Positions 24,955 through 34,184 are shown, counted from the stretch's first letter. The stretch: 64,000 nt of DNA from CAZMGV01 sp964565925 (GCA_964565925.1 CAZMGV010000011.1:1-64000); one strand, 5' to 3'. Numbers and translations: made by a program. The notes: generated by a model not told the origin, from the letters alone.

Positions 24955-25003
24955 AGCAGCCGGGTTTGTACTTCGTCCCGTACTCTCCGCCAATCTTCTA
25001 TTC
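24955..25003 (+). repeat. 49-bp direct repeat, right copy (tRNA-Ser-like 3' end)
   Basis: An exact copy of 3317-3365. It lies in a 245-nt gene-poor gap between the PII-like gene and the SDR gene (stop at 25023). It marks the right edge of the kdp/ABC block. Confidence 0.85.
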
Positions 25004-25022
25004 GCAAAACGATCTTTCCTAC

Positions 25023-25784
25023 TCAGCAGTCCGGTTTCGGCCCGAAGGTGCCGGCGACCCAGCCGGACAGCTTCGGGGCGTACCACTGGCTCGAGTAGAA
25101 GGCGGGATAGATGACCCGTGCCTGCCGGCGTTCGACGGCCCGACGGACGATCTGCGCCAGCACCTCGGCTTTACCTTCAGGGACCAGGCCAGCCACTCCC
25201 TTGCGGCCGCCCATCGCCTCGTACGCCTTGTCTGCCATGGGGGTCTTCACCGGCCCCGGATAAACGGTGAGCACGTTCACGCCGCATCTGGAGATTTCGT
25301 AGCGGAGCGTTTCCGAGAACATCGCGATGCCGGCTTTTGACGCCGCATACCACGCTTTCATCGGTACCGGCGAGAGAGCGGCGACAGACGCGATGTTCAC
25401 AATCGTGCCGCTTCGGCGGGCGGTCATCCGGGGCCCGAGATGCCGGATGATGGTGAGCGGCGAGAGCAGGTTCAGGTGCAGCAGGGCGATGGCTTCGTCT
25501 AGGTCCGCCTTGAGAGTCGCCACCGCATTGTCGGCGCCGGCATTGTTAATCAGCACGTCGATGGGCCCGAGCGTTTTTTCTGCTTCGTCCAGCCAGTCGG
25601 CAGCGTGTGCCGAATCGGAGAGATCGGCCCCGACCGTGTGACAACGGGCGCCGGTTTCACGGGCGATCTCGTCGAGGCGCGCTTTGCGTCGGGCGACGAG
25701 GGTGAGAGCCGCTCCGGCTTTTGCGTACTCGCGGGCAAGGGCTTCTCCGATTCCCGATGAAGCTCCCGTGATGGCTACGTGCAT
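25023..25784 (-). CDS. Short-chain dehydrogenase/reductase
   Basis: A 253-aa classical SDR. The dinucleotide-binding motif TGASSGIG (residues 7-13), NNAG (80-83) and the catalytic set S133, Y146 and K150 (YAASK) are all present. R32/R33 after the second strand suggest NADP(H). The substrate is unknown. It is the first gene right of the 49-bp repeat and is transcribed toward it. Confidence 0.9.
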   Translation of the reverse strand: MHVAITGASSGIGEALAREYAKAGAALTLVARRKARLDEIARETGARCHTVGADLSDSAHAADWLDEAEKTLGPIDVLINNAGADNAVATLKADLDEAIALLHLNLLSPLTIIRHLGPRMTARRSGTIVNIASVAALSPVPMKAWYAASKAGIAMFSETLRYEISRCGVNVLTVYPGPVKTPMADKAYEAMGGRKGVAGLVPEGKAEVLAQIVRRAVERRQARVIYPAFYSSQWYAPKLSGWVAGTFGPKPDC

Positions 25785-25980
25785 GGGTGATCTCTTTTCT
25801 GCCGGACGGCGCCGTATGGTGCCTGATAGTGCCGGGCTACGATAGACAACGAGTTTCTTTGGTAGACCGCGTAGAGATCAAGCCCTGAGTCCGGTTCAGA
25901 CTCCGGGCTGGCCCAAGGCATTTCCCTGCGATACAGTCGGAACTCTCAAAAACCGATGTTTCCGGAGGGAATGTACCGCC

Positions 25981-27498
25981 ATGAAGTTGAAGTCCCGTCT
26001 GCGTCACGCCGCACTGTTGTCCGTCATGCTGCCGGTTGTGTGCGGTGTCGTTGCGCCCCGTGCCGAAGCCGCAGATGCGCCGGAGATCAAATCGCTCAAG
26101 CGCCAGGTCGATCCGGTGGTCATTTCCGGCGAGTCGTCGAGACCGCTGTGGGGAAAAGAGATCCCGAAAATACGGCTTCAGGTCCGCCGCGCCGGCGCAT
26201 GGGCGGCGGTCCCGTTCCAGATCGACAAGGTTGATCCCGACGGCAACTACTTTATCGCGACCAATACGGTCCCGCAGGACGTCCGCGACGAGACCGGCAT
26301 CGACGATACGCCGGAACCGAAGAAACGCACCAAGCGGATCAAGGCGTTTGAAAGCGACCGGGAGGATTTCGAAGAGGCGGTCGCCGCGGGCCAGATGAGC
26401 GCCAAGGAGCTCGACGACAAGAAGCGGGCGGCTTACTTCGAGGAGAACCTCGATATCCTCGACTACAACGACGAGGTCGTCTTCATGGCCCGTGACGCCG
26501 GTGACCAGGCATCCCGGGAAAGCTGGCTCTCCCCCGACGGGATCGAGCTGGAAGTGAAGGACCCGCTGAACGGCGGCAAGGCCTGGGCCTATCTGTTCTA
26601 TTTCACATCCAATCCGCCGCCGCTCAGTTCTGACGACTACATCAGCTACGACCCCAAGAAGGATTTCATCGTCACGCGGCTGTCGGAAATCGACTTCGAC
26701 GACAACAACCCCATGCTGGTGGAGAGTATCGTCGGCAAGCCGCCGGGCGGTGCGGTGATCCCGAACGTGCTGGACCGGTTCAAGATGCGGATCAAGGTCA
26801 AGCCGATCGGACTGTTCTGCGCAGCACTGAACTTCGACGAGAATAACGCCAAGGCATTCACTATCGGATACAAGGACGGCCCTGTGCGGCTGCTCCGGCG
26901 CAATGTTTTCTGGATCATCATCGGCGGTTTCAAGGTCCCTCTTCTTCCGAAGATTATTATGTATTTCAAGTTCTACGAGAATGGGCTGGCCGCTACGTCG
27001 GACCTGTACGTGCCGTTCAATCCCAAGTATTTTGTCTGCGAAGGCAGCCGGTTTACCGCCGGGCTCGACTTCCGCAAGACGACCTACGGGGCCAGGGTTT
27101 TCACCAAGGATAATGAAAGCCTCATCATCGACGGAAAGATGAGCGACGCGGAGAAAAACCGCGTACAGCCCAACCAGGACTGGATCGCCGGTTATCTGCC
27201 GAACCGGGCGGCGCTGATGTCGCGCATGGTCTACGACCCCGAGATGGTCCGCCACGGTGCGAAGATGAACTTCCACTATCTGGACGACGAAACCGTCAAC
27301 GACGAACCGGAGCATGAACCCGGGCAGCACCAGGTAGGCTATACGATCGACGTGAAGGCGTTCCCCAAGGGCAAGTATTACGTGGGATTCCAGATCTACA
27401 CGGCGTACGACTTCGAACCGGGACAGGTCCAGGAACTGCTCGACATCGACGACCAGCCGCTGAGAGTTACGCGGACAGCAGGGCCTGAAAAGAAATGA
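25981..27498 (+). CDS. Unknown secreted protein, paralogue of the protein at 55187
   Basis: A 505-aa protein with a signal peptide (charged start, hydrophobic core about residues 10-23, AEA-A cleavage near 31). I do not recognise a named family. It shares blocks with the 442-aa protein at 55187-56515: (V/L)-F/Y-QID--(D/N)PDG, LD-NDE-VFM-RD-G, NVLDR-K-RI and G---GPVR. It has a charged insert (about residues 105-150, KKRTKRIKAFESDREDFEEA) that the paralogue lacks. GGAGGG lies 11 nt before the ATG. The context is an envelope or lipid cluster; the role is unknown. Confidence 0.75.
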   Translation: MKLKSRLRHAALLSVMLPVVCGVVAPRAEAADAPEIKSLKRQVDPVVISGESSRPLWGKEIPKIRLQVRRAGAWAAVPFQIDKVDPDGNYFIATNTVPQDVRDETGIDDTPEPKKRTKRIKAFESDREDFEEAVAAGQMSAKELDDKKRAAYFEENLDILDYNDEVVFMARDAGDQASRESWLSPDGIELEVKDPLNGGKAWAYLFYFTSNPPPLSSDDYISYDPKKDFIVTRLSEIDFDDNNPMLVESIVGKPPGGAVIPNVLDRFKMRIKVKPIGLFCAALNFDENNAKAFTIGYKDGPVRLLRRNVFWIIIGGFKVPLLPKIIMYFKFYENGLAATSDLYVPFNPKYFVCEGSRFTAGLDFRKTTYGARVFTKDNESLIIDGKMSDAEKNRVQPNQDWIAGYLPNRAALMSRMVYDPEMVRHGAKMNFHYLDDETVNDEPEHEPGQHQVGYTIDVKAFPKGKYYVGFQIYTAYDFEPGQVQELLDIDDQPLRVTRTAGPEKK

Positions 27499-27534
27499 CG
27501 GTGCGGTTACCGGCGGGAGTGCTCCGACGCCCGG

Positions 27535-29250
27535 TCATGCGGCGACTGCCGGTTCTGCCTGCATAGTGCTCCCGATCTTGGCTGCTGCCCATTTGGCGAG
27601 CGCCGGCCGTTCGATTTTCGAGTTATGCCGTGGATCGACCGGCAGGCTCGAATGGAACAGAACGTGCCGGATTGAAGCGGTCACCGGATTGGCGGCGGCA
27701 ATCGCCAGCAGTTCCGCCCGAAGTCCCGGCAGATCGCTGGCACTGGAACCCGCCTTGAGTTCGACACAGATCACCGGGACCTCTGCTCCATTCATGGGAA
27801 CTCCGACGAGACCGCTGCGGCGCACCTTCGGATGGGCGTCGAAGATCGGTTCGCACTGGAGCGAGAACAGCGGGCCTTGGGCGGCCTTCACACGCTGGCT
27901 GACGCGGCCGCAGTACCACAACCGTCCCTCGGCATCGAGATATCCGGCATCGCCCACCCGGTGCCAGACGCCGCCGCCGGCGCCGTCCGCGATCTTGTTC
28001 TTCCGGGTGCTCTCGGCATCCCGGTAGTAGGACGGACTGACATGCGGCCCGCGGATAATGATCTCCCCGGTTTCACCGGCGGGCAGGTTTTCGGTCTGGT
28101 CGATCGAATCGATGATCCCGTCTGACATCCGGATGATGCGGATCTCGATATTATCCAGCGGCCGGCCCACGCACATGCCGTCGCCCTTGACGGTTCGGGA
28201 CCAGGTCTGGGCGAGTGTCTCCTGCCCGGCCATCTCCGTCGAGGGCAGGGCTTCGGTCGAGCCGTAGTTGGACCAGACATCTCCGCCCGCGCCGAGCATC
28301 TCTGAAAGCGGCCTGATCGTCGAGGCGAAGATCGGGGCTCCGCCGCCGATGACCCGCTTCAGTGTCGGAGTCTTGATGTGGTGCTTCAGGGAGTAACGGG
28401 CCATATTTTCCAGCAACACCGGCGAGCCGAAAAGTGACTTCACGCCGCAGTCATTAATCACCTCGAGCAGAGCCTTCGGATCGGCTGTGGCGGGACTCTG
28501 GAGAACAAAGTTGATGGGTGGGACGACGACGGTTCCTCCGGCGCTCAGACCGACCGAGAAAAATGCCGGGAAGACGGCCATGTCGACCGGGACTTCGTGT
28601 TCCAGGTCGAAGCGCCAGCTCTGGTGAACGGTCCTGAATACGTTGCAGTAGTTCCTGTGCAGGTACAGGGACGGCTTCGCGGGTCCCGTGCTGCCGGTGG
28701 TGTACATGATCGCCGCCGGGTCGTCGGGCCGGACCGCTGGCGGCGGTGGATTCGCGGGGGCTTTGCGCCGGAGCGAGCGGATATCGTAGGTGCCGGGGAA
28801 ACCGGGCCTGCCGACAGTGATCACCTTCCGCAGGGCGCGGGAACCCCAGCCGAAGAACAGCCGGCCAAGATGTGCGACGGGGACTCCGACGAACGCTTCG
28901 GGTTTGATCCGGTTGAGCCGTTCGGCGACGTTCCGGAATCCGACCGACGGATCGATCAGGACTGTCAGGGCGCCCACCCGGGTGAGCGCCAGGGCGATCA
29001 CGCAGGCCTCGAAGCTCGGCGGGGCCATAAAGACCGTGCGGGTGCCTTCCCGGATCCCGATCTCTCTCAGACCCGGTGCCACCGCTTCCACTTCTTCGGA
29101 AAGCTGCCGGTAGGTGTAGCGGCGGTATTTACGGTTGCCGAAGAGATCGCGGCCGTCCGGCTCGACGACGGCGAGGCGGCCGGGATCCTTTTGGGCGACG
29201 TCGAAGGCAATGGCGGCGAGATTGAAGATGTCGTCCTTCATAACGGTCAT
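27535..29250 (-). CDS. OleC-like AMP-dependent acyl ligase / beta-lactone synthetase family
   Basis: A 571-aa member of the adenylate-forming superfamily. The phosphate-binding loop YTTGSTGPAKPS, the YGSTEALPS motif, the GEIIIRGPHVSPSYYRD segment and the terminal DPRHNSKI-RPALAKWA are nearest to OleC-type enzymes of long-chain olefin synthesis, which turn beta-hydroxy acids into beta-lactones. It could also be an ordinary acyl-CoA/ACP ligase. It overlaps the upstream hydrolase gene by 4 nt (ATGA), an OleB/OleC-like pairing. OleA and a clear OleD are not adjacent. Confidence 0.78.
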   Translation of the reverse strand: MTVMKDDIFNLAAIAFDVAQKDPGRLAVVEPDGRDLFGNRKYRRYTYRQLSEEVEAVAPGLREIGIREGTRTVFMAPPSFEACVIALALTRVGALTVLIDPSVGFRNVAERLNRIKPEAFVGVPVAHLGRLFFGWGSRALRKVITVGRPGFPGTYDIRSLRRKAPANPPPPAVRPDDPAAIMYTTGSTGPAKPSLYLHRNYCNVFRTVHQSWRFDLEHEVPVDMAVFPAFFSVGLSAGGTVVVPPINFVLQSPATADPKALLEVINDCGVKSLFGSPVLLENMARYSLKHHIKTPTLKRVIGGGAPIFASTIRPLSEMLGAGGDVWSNYGSTEALPSTEMAGQETLAQTWSRTVKGDGMCVGRPLDNIEIRIIRMSDGIIDSIDQTENLPAGETGEIIIRGPHVSPSYYRDAESTRKNKIADGAGGGVWHRVGDAGYLDAEGRLWYCGRVSQRVKAAQGPLFSLQCEPIFDAHPKVRRSGLVGVPMNGAEVPVICVELKAGSSASDLPGLRAELLAIAAANPVTASIRHVLFHSSLPVDPRHNSKIERPALAKWAAAKIGSTMQAEPAVAA

Positions 29251-30134
29251 TGTGCGGCCTCCCGGTTTTCACCGGCGACGCGCAGATTTTTTCGTCGCCG
29301 GCATTCGGACAGAAAACTTTCGATGATAGCGGTCACCTGTTCGGGCTTTTCCAGCATGGGCAGATGTCCGCAGCCTTCGAGCCACTCGGCTCTCCGGGGT
29401 TTGAGGGTATTGTTGAGTTGCCGCCCCGCATCTGCAGACAGGACGAGGTTTTCGAGTCCCCAAATCGTGCATATCGGCGGGAAATCCTCGCCCGGCGAAA
29501 AGCGGTCGGCATCCCCATAGGCGGAGAGGTCGGCGACGACAGCCAGCATCGAACGCATCTGGCCCTTGCTCGTATAGCACTCTCGGAGTTCGGGCATGTT
29601 CTGGAGTTTGCGGGCACGGCCCGCAGATCCGAGCTGGAAACTGATCGATTGCCCGGATGTCCACTTTGGCAGTGTAAAGCGGCCGATCTGGTCATAAATC
29701 GGTCCGGCAATGGAGGGAAAACTTTTTCGGAGCCGGTACGTCGAGCCCAGCCAGCCGGCGGAGAAAGTCGCTTCCGTAAGCGGATTGACCAACACGAGCG
29801 CGCTCACGTCGGCGGGACGTTTCATGGCGAAACGAAGCGACATGGCGCTTCCCATGCAGTTGCCGACGAGGGTCGCGGGCGAGAGCCCCAGAGTGTCGAT
29901 AAAATCGCCGACCATGGCGGCATAGTTATCCAGCGTATAACCGGAGCCCGGTTTGGCCGACTTGCCGTAACCCAGCAGATCGAGCGCGAATAGTTCGTGG
30001 GTGGCGGCCATCCGGGCGGTGACGTCGCGCCAGATCACATGAGAGGTGCCGCCATTATGCAGAAAGACGACGGGATCGCCGTCGCCTGACCTCGTGTAGC
30101 GGATCGGCAGGCCTCGAAAGTTGAATGTCTCCAT
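29247..30134 (-). CDS. Alpha/beta hydrolase with Cys nucleophile, paired with OleC-like gene
   Basis: A 295-aa alpha/beta-fold protein. The ATG at 30134 has GGAGA 9 nt upstream; a start 9 codons earlier lacks one. The oxyanion region is FLHNGGTSH, the nucleophile elbow is VGNCMGSAM so the nucleophile would be C93, and the histidine is H257 (GCGHLPMLEKPEQ). The usual acid position reads WGLEN, giving N229 with E228 beside it. OleB proteins use Asp and most hydrolases Ser at the elbow, so this one is atypical. It is translationally coupled to the ligase and likely works on its product. Confidence 0.82.
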   Translation of the reverse strand: METFNFRGLPIRYTRSGDGDPVVFLHNGGTSHVIWRDVTARMAATHELFALDLLGYGKSAKPGSGYTLDNYAAMVGDFIDTLGLSPATLVGNCMGSAMSLRFAMKRPADVSALVLVNPLTEATFSAGWLGSTYRLRKSFPSIAGPIYDQIGRFTLPKWTSGQSISFQLGSAGRARKLQNMPELRECYTSKGQMRSMLAVVADLSAYGDADRFSPGEDFPPICTIWGLENLVLSADAGRQLNNTLKPRRAEWLEGCGHLPMLEKPEQVTAIIESFLSECRRRKNLRVAGENREAAQ

Positions 30135-30234
30135 CTGGTTCGGTCTCCGGTTACGGTGCATTCTTTAATCGGGCGGCCCGGATCGGGTCGTCTAGACCCG
30201 ACCCAGGCCGGAGTTATTCGAAATGACCTTCTTC

Positions 30235-31278
30235 TTACGGATGTCGCAGGACGCTCATCATCCTGGGAAGCACGTTTTCGAAGGCCATGTTCCAGCATCC
30301 GAAGTTGTGGCCGCCATCGCAACCCCACGGCGAGTTGGGACCCGGCCGGCCATACATCCAATAGAAGTGTGGCACGCCGGCGGCGTTCAGAGAATTGTGC
30401 ATCTGGAAGGTCGACCAGCCGACGGTGCGTTCTAGAACGTCGGCGTCGTTGATGCCGTCGCCAGCGTAGAGGGCGACCTGCACGCCGCGGAGCCTGTCGA
30501 CACGTCGCAGCGGATTATTGGAATTCCAGATACCGTCGAGCGGCCAGAACGGCCATCCGAATGGCCCGTCAATCGGCATGAAGTTCTGCGCGGCCTGTTC
30601 CGCCACGACGGCGCGGATGCCGGAATCTTCCAGATTCAGCGCGCCCGAGAAGCTGGCCACGAAAGCGAACAGGTCGGGGCGCTGCTGCGCATAGTGAATC
30701 GCGCCGAAGCCGCCCATCGAAAGTCCGGCGATGGCCCGGCCTTCCTTACGGGCGATCGTCCGCAGGTTTGCGTCGACCCACGGAATCAGCTGATAGAGGT
30801 GGAAATGCTCCCAGGCCTGCGCGCCTGCGGACTGGTTGACCCAGTTCGTGAACCAGCCGGCCTTGCCGCCGTCAGGCATGACCGTGATCAACGGCGCATT
30901 GCGCGTGATGTATTCGGCCGCGCCGCCTTCTGTTGTCCATTGCCTTGAGCTTCCGCCAGCTCCGCCGTGCTCAAGGTAAAGGACCGGGTAGCGAAGCGTC
31001 GGATTCTGGAAATAGTTCGGCGGCAGGGTCACGCGGATCTGGTGCGCTCCGTTTACGGCGTTCGGTGCGACATCCGGGGTGGATATGTCGACGACCAGCG
31101 TTCGGTTGCTGCCCGCCAGCCAGACGGTGCGGGTCACGGTGATTCCGTAGCCCGATACGAAGTTCGGTGCGTCGGCTTTGACCGGTGCGGCGCTGAGCAG
31201 CAGCGGTGCGATGAAGGCCATGAAGATCGCGGCGACGATAGGTCTGCGCCTTCTGTGTGTGTTTACCTGTTTCAGCAT
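30235..31278 (-). CDS. Secreted esterase (antigen 85 / esterase D-like fold)
   Basis: A 347-aa exported alpha/beta hydrolase. The ATG at 31278 follows GGGAGA. An RRRR start and a hydrophobic core (about residues 13-31) form a signal peptide. The serine nucleophile is S187 in GLSMGG, with HGGAGG as the oxyanion loop and a C-terminal GGHNFGCW histidine. The family includes esterase D, feruloyl esterases and mycolyltransferases; the substrate is unknown. It is divergent from the TetR gene, a likely regulator. Confidence 0.82.
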   Translation of the reverse strand: MLKQVNTHRRRRPIVAAIFMAFIAPLLLSAAPVKADAPNFVSGYGITVTRTVWLAGSNRTLVVDISTPDVAPNAVNGAHQIRVTLPPNYFQNPTLRYPVLYLEHGGAGGSSRQWTTEGGAAEYITRNAPLITVMPDGGKAGWFTNWVNQSAGAQAWEHFHLYQLIPWVDANLRTIARKEGRAIAGLSMGGFGAIHYAQQRPDLFAFVASFSGALNLEDSGIRAVVAEQAAQNFMPIDGPFGWPFWPLDGIWNSNNPLRRVDRLRGVQVALYAGDGINDADVLERTVGWSTFQMHNSLNAAGVPHFYWMYGRPGPNSPWGCDGGHNFGCWNMAFENVLPRMMSVLRHP

Positions 31279-31359
31279 TTGAGTTCTCCCTTTTTCCCTT
31301 GACGGCGGACTGTCTGTCCGCCTGCTTAGTTTTCCGATCGGTGGGATCACCATATTAGT

Positions 31360-31428
31360 AATAAACATTATTGTCTATAACTATTTTACGTCAAATGGGT
31401 ATCTATATTAACCAATTGAATATATTGG
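31360..31428. promoter_or_regulatory. Inverted repeats in the esterase / TetR divergent region
   Basis: Two palindromes lie in this AT-rich gap: AATAA-ACA-TTATT (31360-31372) and CCAAT-N7-ATTGG (31412-31428). Either may be the operator of the TetR protein at 31549. The rest of the 270-nt gap shows nothing else. Confidence 0.4.
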
Positions 31429-31548
31429 ATATTTAAAGCGGATTGGCCGTGGGAGTCATGCTTATTTAGCATTCGATTGGAGTGAAATAGACGCTTTCCC
31501 CGACGTTTCCGTCTCGCCATGTCCACTTCCGGCGGTTACCTTCCGGGC

Positions 31549-32238
31549 ATGGCCCGTCCCAAGAAAACACGCGCACTTCCACGCGGCCCGCACGGGCTTT
31601 CGCGCGAACAGGTTGAGCAGTCTCAGCGGAACCGTTTGCTGATGGCCATGGTGGATGCGGTTGCCGCCAGGGGGTACTCCCAGACTTCGGTCGCGGATGT
31701 GCTCGAACGCTCCGGTGTGTCGCGTGCAACCTTCTATGCGCAGTTCAAGGACAAGGAAGACTGTTTCCGGGCGGCGTACGAAACCGCCGCAGGCCAGATA
31801 GCCACGATGATGACCAACGGGCTACGGGCGCTCCTGGCGACGTCAGCCGCCGGTCCCGGCGGCCAGCGCGATCCATTTGCACTGATTGACCGTGTGCTCA
31901 CGGTCTATTTCGATATACTCGCCAGCCAGCCCGCGCTGGCCCGCACGTTTCTGATTGAGGTGTATGCCGCCGGCCCCAAGGCGATCGAGCAGCGCCGCAA
32001 GTCGCTTGACCTGTTTATAGATCTCGTGATGGGGGTCTTGCGCACCCGGCCCGGTCTCTTCGGCCCCGGCCTGGACCAGCGTTTTGCAGTGACCATGCTG
32101 GTCAATGCAATCAGTTCGATGGTCACGAATCTGGTCGGTATGGGCGAATACTCGCGACTCAAGGAACTGAAAGAGCCGCTGTTGACGCTCGCCAGGGATC
32201 TCTCGAAGCTGGCGAATATGCCGCCGGCTGCGGGCTGA
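31549..32238 (+). CDS. TetR-family transcriptional regulator
   Basis: A 229-aa regulator. The N-terminal helix-turn-helix (about residues 27-72) reads ARGYSQTSVADVLERSGVSR followed by ATFYAQFKDKEDCF, the standard TetR pattern. The C-terminal all-helical part would bind a ligand. The start is uncertain: ATGs at 31519 and 31549 both lack a clear ribosome-binding site; the later one gives the usual MARPKK start. It is divergent from the esterase and convergent with the beta-barrel gene. Confidence 0.88.
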   Translation: MARPKKTRALPRGPHGLSREQVEQSQRNRLLMAMVDAVAARGYSQTSVADVLERSGVSRATFYAQFKDKEDCFRAAYETAAGQIATMMTNGLRALLATSAAGPGGQRDPFALIDRVLTVYFDILASQPALARTFLIEVYAAGPKAIEQRRKSLDLFIDLVMGVLRTRPGLFGPGLDQRFAVTMLVNAISSMVTNLVGMGEYSRLKELKEPLLTLARDLSKLANMPPAAG

Positions 32239-32262
32239 AAAGCGTTTCCTGTCACGACACTC

Positions 32263-33132
32263 TCAGAACGCCTTCCCGACGATCATCTTGGCAATCCATT
32301 TTTGCGGTGTGCCTGACGTCAGGCCGCGACCGAACGCCAGGTTCAGTTCCCAGTCGTTATCACTGCCGGATTTTTTGGTGTCCGGTTCGCCAGATTTTAC
32401 CGGATCGACGAGGTCGAAAGTGCCGAGGATCAGATGCTCCTGGTCCCTGCGTGCCGAAAACCCCTGATCGAACCGTCCGAGACCCATGTAATATTCGGAG
32501 CCGAGTGCGAAACCCTTCTGGGTGTTCCATGAAGCCTTGAAGGCAGGTTCGAAATCCGGCTTGAACTTTTCCGGCCCAACCAGGGCGAAGCCGATGATTG
32601 GATTTACGTCCAGCAGAAGGTATCCGTTCGTCCATCCGACGAAGGGACGGAACTCGGTCCCCCATCGGTCGGAATCGACATGGTGCGGAACGCAGCTGAC
32701 CTCCAGATTCACCCCGAGGAAAACCGCCAGGCCCGCCCGTTCGGGAACGACGAACTTTCCACGCAGCTTTCCGCCGCCGAACTGGGCGTCACGGGACGGC
32801 GTGTACATCCCCTGGATATAGGCGCCGAGTTCGAACCAGTCGGTGATTCCAAGGGCGGGTTCAAGGGTCATTCGCAGAGCATGATTCGGCGGAGTCTGCC
32901 CCGGATATTCGGGCGTCTCTTTGCCGCTGAACGTGAAGTTCGTGTGCAGCTCGACGGCGGCCTGCCCGGGTCTGTTGATATCGGCTTCGTACACCTGGAT
33001 CTCGAACGGATCGACAGCCCGGGCATATGCTGGAATCAACGCGATGAGGGTGACTAACGACATCATCAGAAACGGTCTGTGGGAGGCCGAATAGTAATGT
33101 TTGCTTGAGAGACGGGCGGGTAGCTGAAGCAT
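32263..33132 (-). CDS. Outer-membrane beta-barrel protein, unknown role
   Basis: A 289-aa protein with an N-terminal signal peptide (hydrophobic about residues 20-35, cleavage near AYARA) and alternating short beta strands rich in Gly, Tyr, Trp and Phe ending in an aromatic residue (VGKAF), as outer-membrane barrels do. I do not recognise a specific family. It may be a channel for hydrophobic substrates of the nearby catabolic genes; that is inference. It is divergent from the radical SAM gene. Confidence 0.65.
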   Translation of the reverse strand: MLQLPARLSSKHYYSASHRPFLMMSLVTLIALIPAYARAVDPFEIQVYEADINRPGQAAVELHTNFTFSGKETPEYPGQTPPNHALRMTLEPALGITDWFELGAYIQGMYTPSRDAQFGGGKLRGKFVVPERAGLAVFLGVNLEVSCVPHHVDSDRWGTEFRPFVGWTNGYLLLDVNPIIGFALVGPEKFKPDFEPAFKASWNTQKGFALGSEYYMGLGRFDQGFSARRDQEHLILGTFDLVDPVKSGEPDTKKSGSDNDWELNLAFGRGLTSGTPQKWIAKMIVGKAF

Positions 33133-33214
33133 TAGTGCAGTCTATTGCGTTTAGCGACCTCGTCCAGTCCGCGATCTGACTGAAAGCAGATCCATCATGG
33201 ACAGGTGCGGCCCA

Positions 33215-33259
33215 TAATATTACTTATATTGACGTTAAATGATAATATAGGTAATATTA
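33215..33259. promoter_or_regulatory. Large inverted repeat over the radical SAM promoter
   Basis: TAATATTACTTATATT (33215-33230) and AATATAGGTAATATTA (33244-33259) are inverted copies with one mismatch in 16 and a 13-nt spacer. A -35 TTGACG (33229-33234) and -10 TAATAT (33252-33257) with 17-nt spacing lie inside the palindrome. Transcription from it would begin about at the ATG at 33264, so the mRNA may be leaderless. Confidence 0.65.
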
Positions 33260-33263
33260 TGCC

Positions 33264-34184
33264 ATGGGAACTTCAGCAGGGACGGTTACTTCATCTGCAG
33301 GCAAGGGACGCTTTTACCCGCAGGCGATCGTCAACGTGACGAACCGGTGTAACCTGCACTGCACCCACTGCTTCGTCTACCGGGACGGAAATCCCAATGA
33401 ACCGGTGGATGAACCGACGGACGCCGAAGTGCTGGCGCAGATCCGCGAACTGCGCGACCGGCACAGCATCCAGTCGATGCTGTGGATGGGCGGTGAGCCG
33501 CTCATCAAGAAGGATCTGCTTCGCGAGGGTCTCAAGCTGTTCAAGAAGAACACGATCACGACCAACGGAACCATCCCGCTTGCCGATTTTTCGGAGTCTA
33601 CCGGCAATCTTCTCTATGTCGTCTCGCTGGACGGTCCGGAAGAGTTGAACGATGCCGTCCGGGGGCAGGGCGTTTTCCGGCGGGTGCTGGAAAATCTCTC
33701 GAAACTGCCCGATGATTTCCCGCATATCGTGCAGTGCCAGTGCGTCGTCAGCCGCCGCAACCAGGACGCCCTGCCGGAGTTCGTGGAACTTCTCAAGGGC
33801 GGCCCGTTCCAGCATCTGACCTTTTCATTCCATGTACCGGCGAAGAACGACTCGACCGGCAATGCCTGGGAATGTGTCGAAGACCGCGACCGCGCAGTCA
33901 GGCTCGTGATGGACCTCAAGGCCAAATCCGGGGGTTTCATCCGGAGCCGCGGTCGGTCCCTCGAAATGATGCTGTCGGAGAACAATCCGAAGAAAGTGAC
34001 CGACAACTGCCTGTCAAAGCAGTTCATCCTTCCCCTGTACCTGGAAGGCCGGAAACTGGTGTCGCCCTTCTGCTGTTACGGAAACGATGTGGATTGCGAC
34101 CGCTGCGGCGCCTGGGTGGTATTCGAAATGGCTGCGGCCGCGGAGAATCCGCGGCTCGCCATGCAGCGGTTTATGGCTTCCTGA
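33264..34184 (+). CDS. Radical SAM protein
   Basis: A 306-aa enzyme with the [4Fe-4S]/SAM motif C29-x3-C33-x2-C36 (CNLHCTHC), GGEPL (about residues 73-77) and a C-terminal cysteine cluster (C270, C271, C278, C281) that could hold an auxiliary cluster as in SPASM or Twitch proteins. The reaction is unknown. No ribosome-binding site is seen; the ATG lies at the edge of the palindromic promoter. It is convergent with the SDR gene (2 nt apart). Confidence 0.85.
   Translation: MGTSAGTVTSSAGKGRFYPQAIVNVTNRCNLHCTHCFVYRDGNPNEPVDEPTDAEVLAQIRELRDRHSIQSMLWMGGEPLIKKDLLREGLKLFKKNTITTNGTIPLADFSESTGNLLYVVSLDGPEELNDAVRGQGVFRRVLENLSKLPDDFPHIVQCQCVVSRRNQDALPEFVELLKGGPFQHLTFSFHVPAKNDSTGNAWECVEDRDRAVRLVMDLKAKSGGFIRSRGRSLEMMLSENNPKKVTDNCLSKQFILPLYLEGRKLVSPFCCYGNDVDCDRCGAWVVFEMAAAAENPRLAMQRFMAS

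Noticed and set aside
25837..27330. A 497-codon minus-strand frame opposite the unknown secreted protein
   Set aside because: The plus-strand frame has a signal peptide and a paralogue at 55187; the minus frame has neither and no ribosome-binding site.
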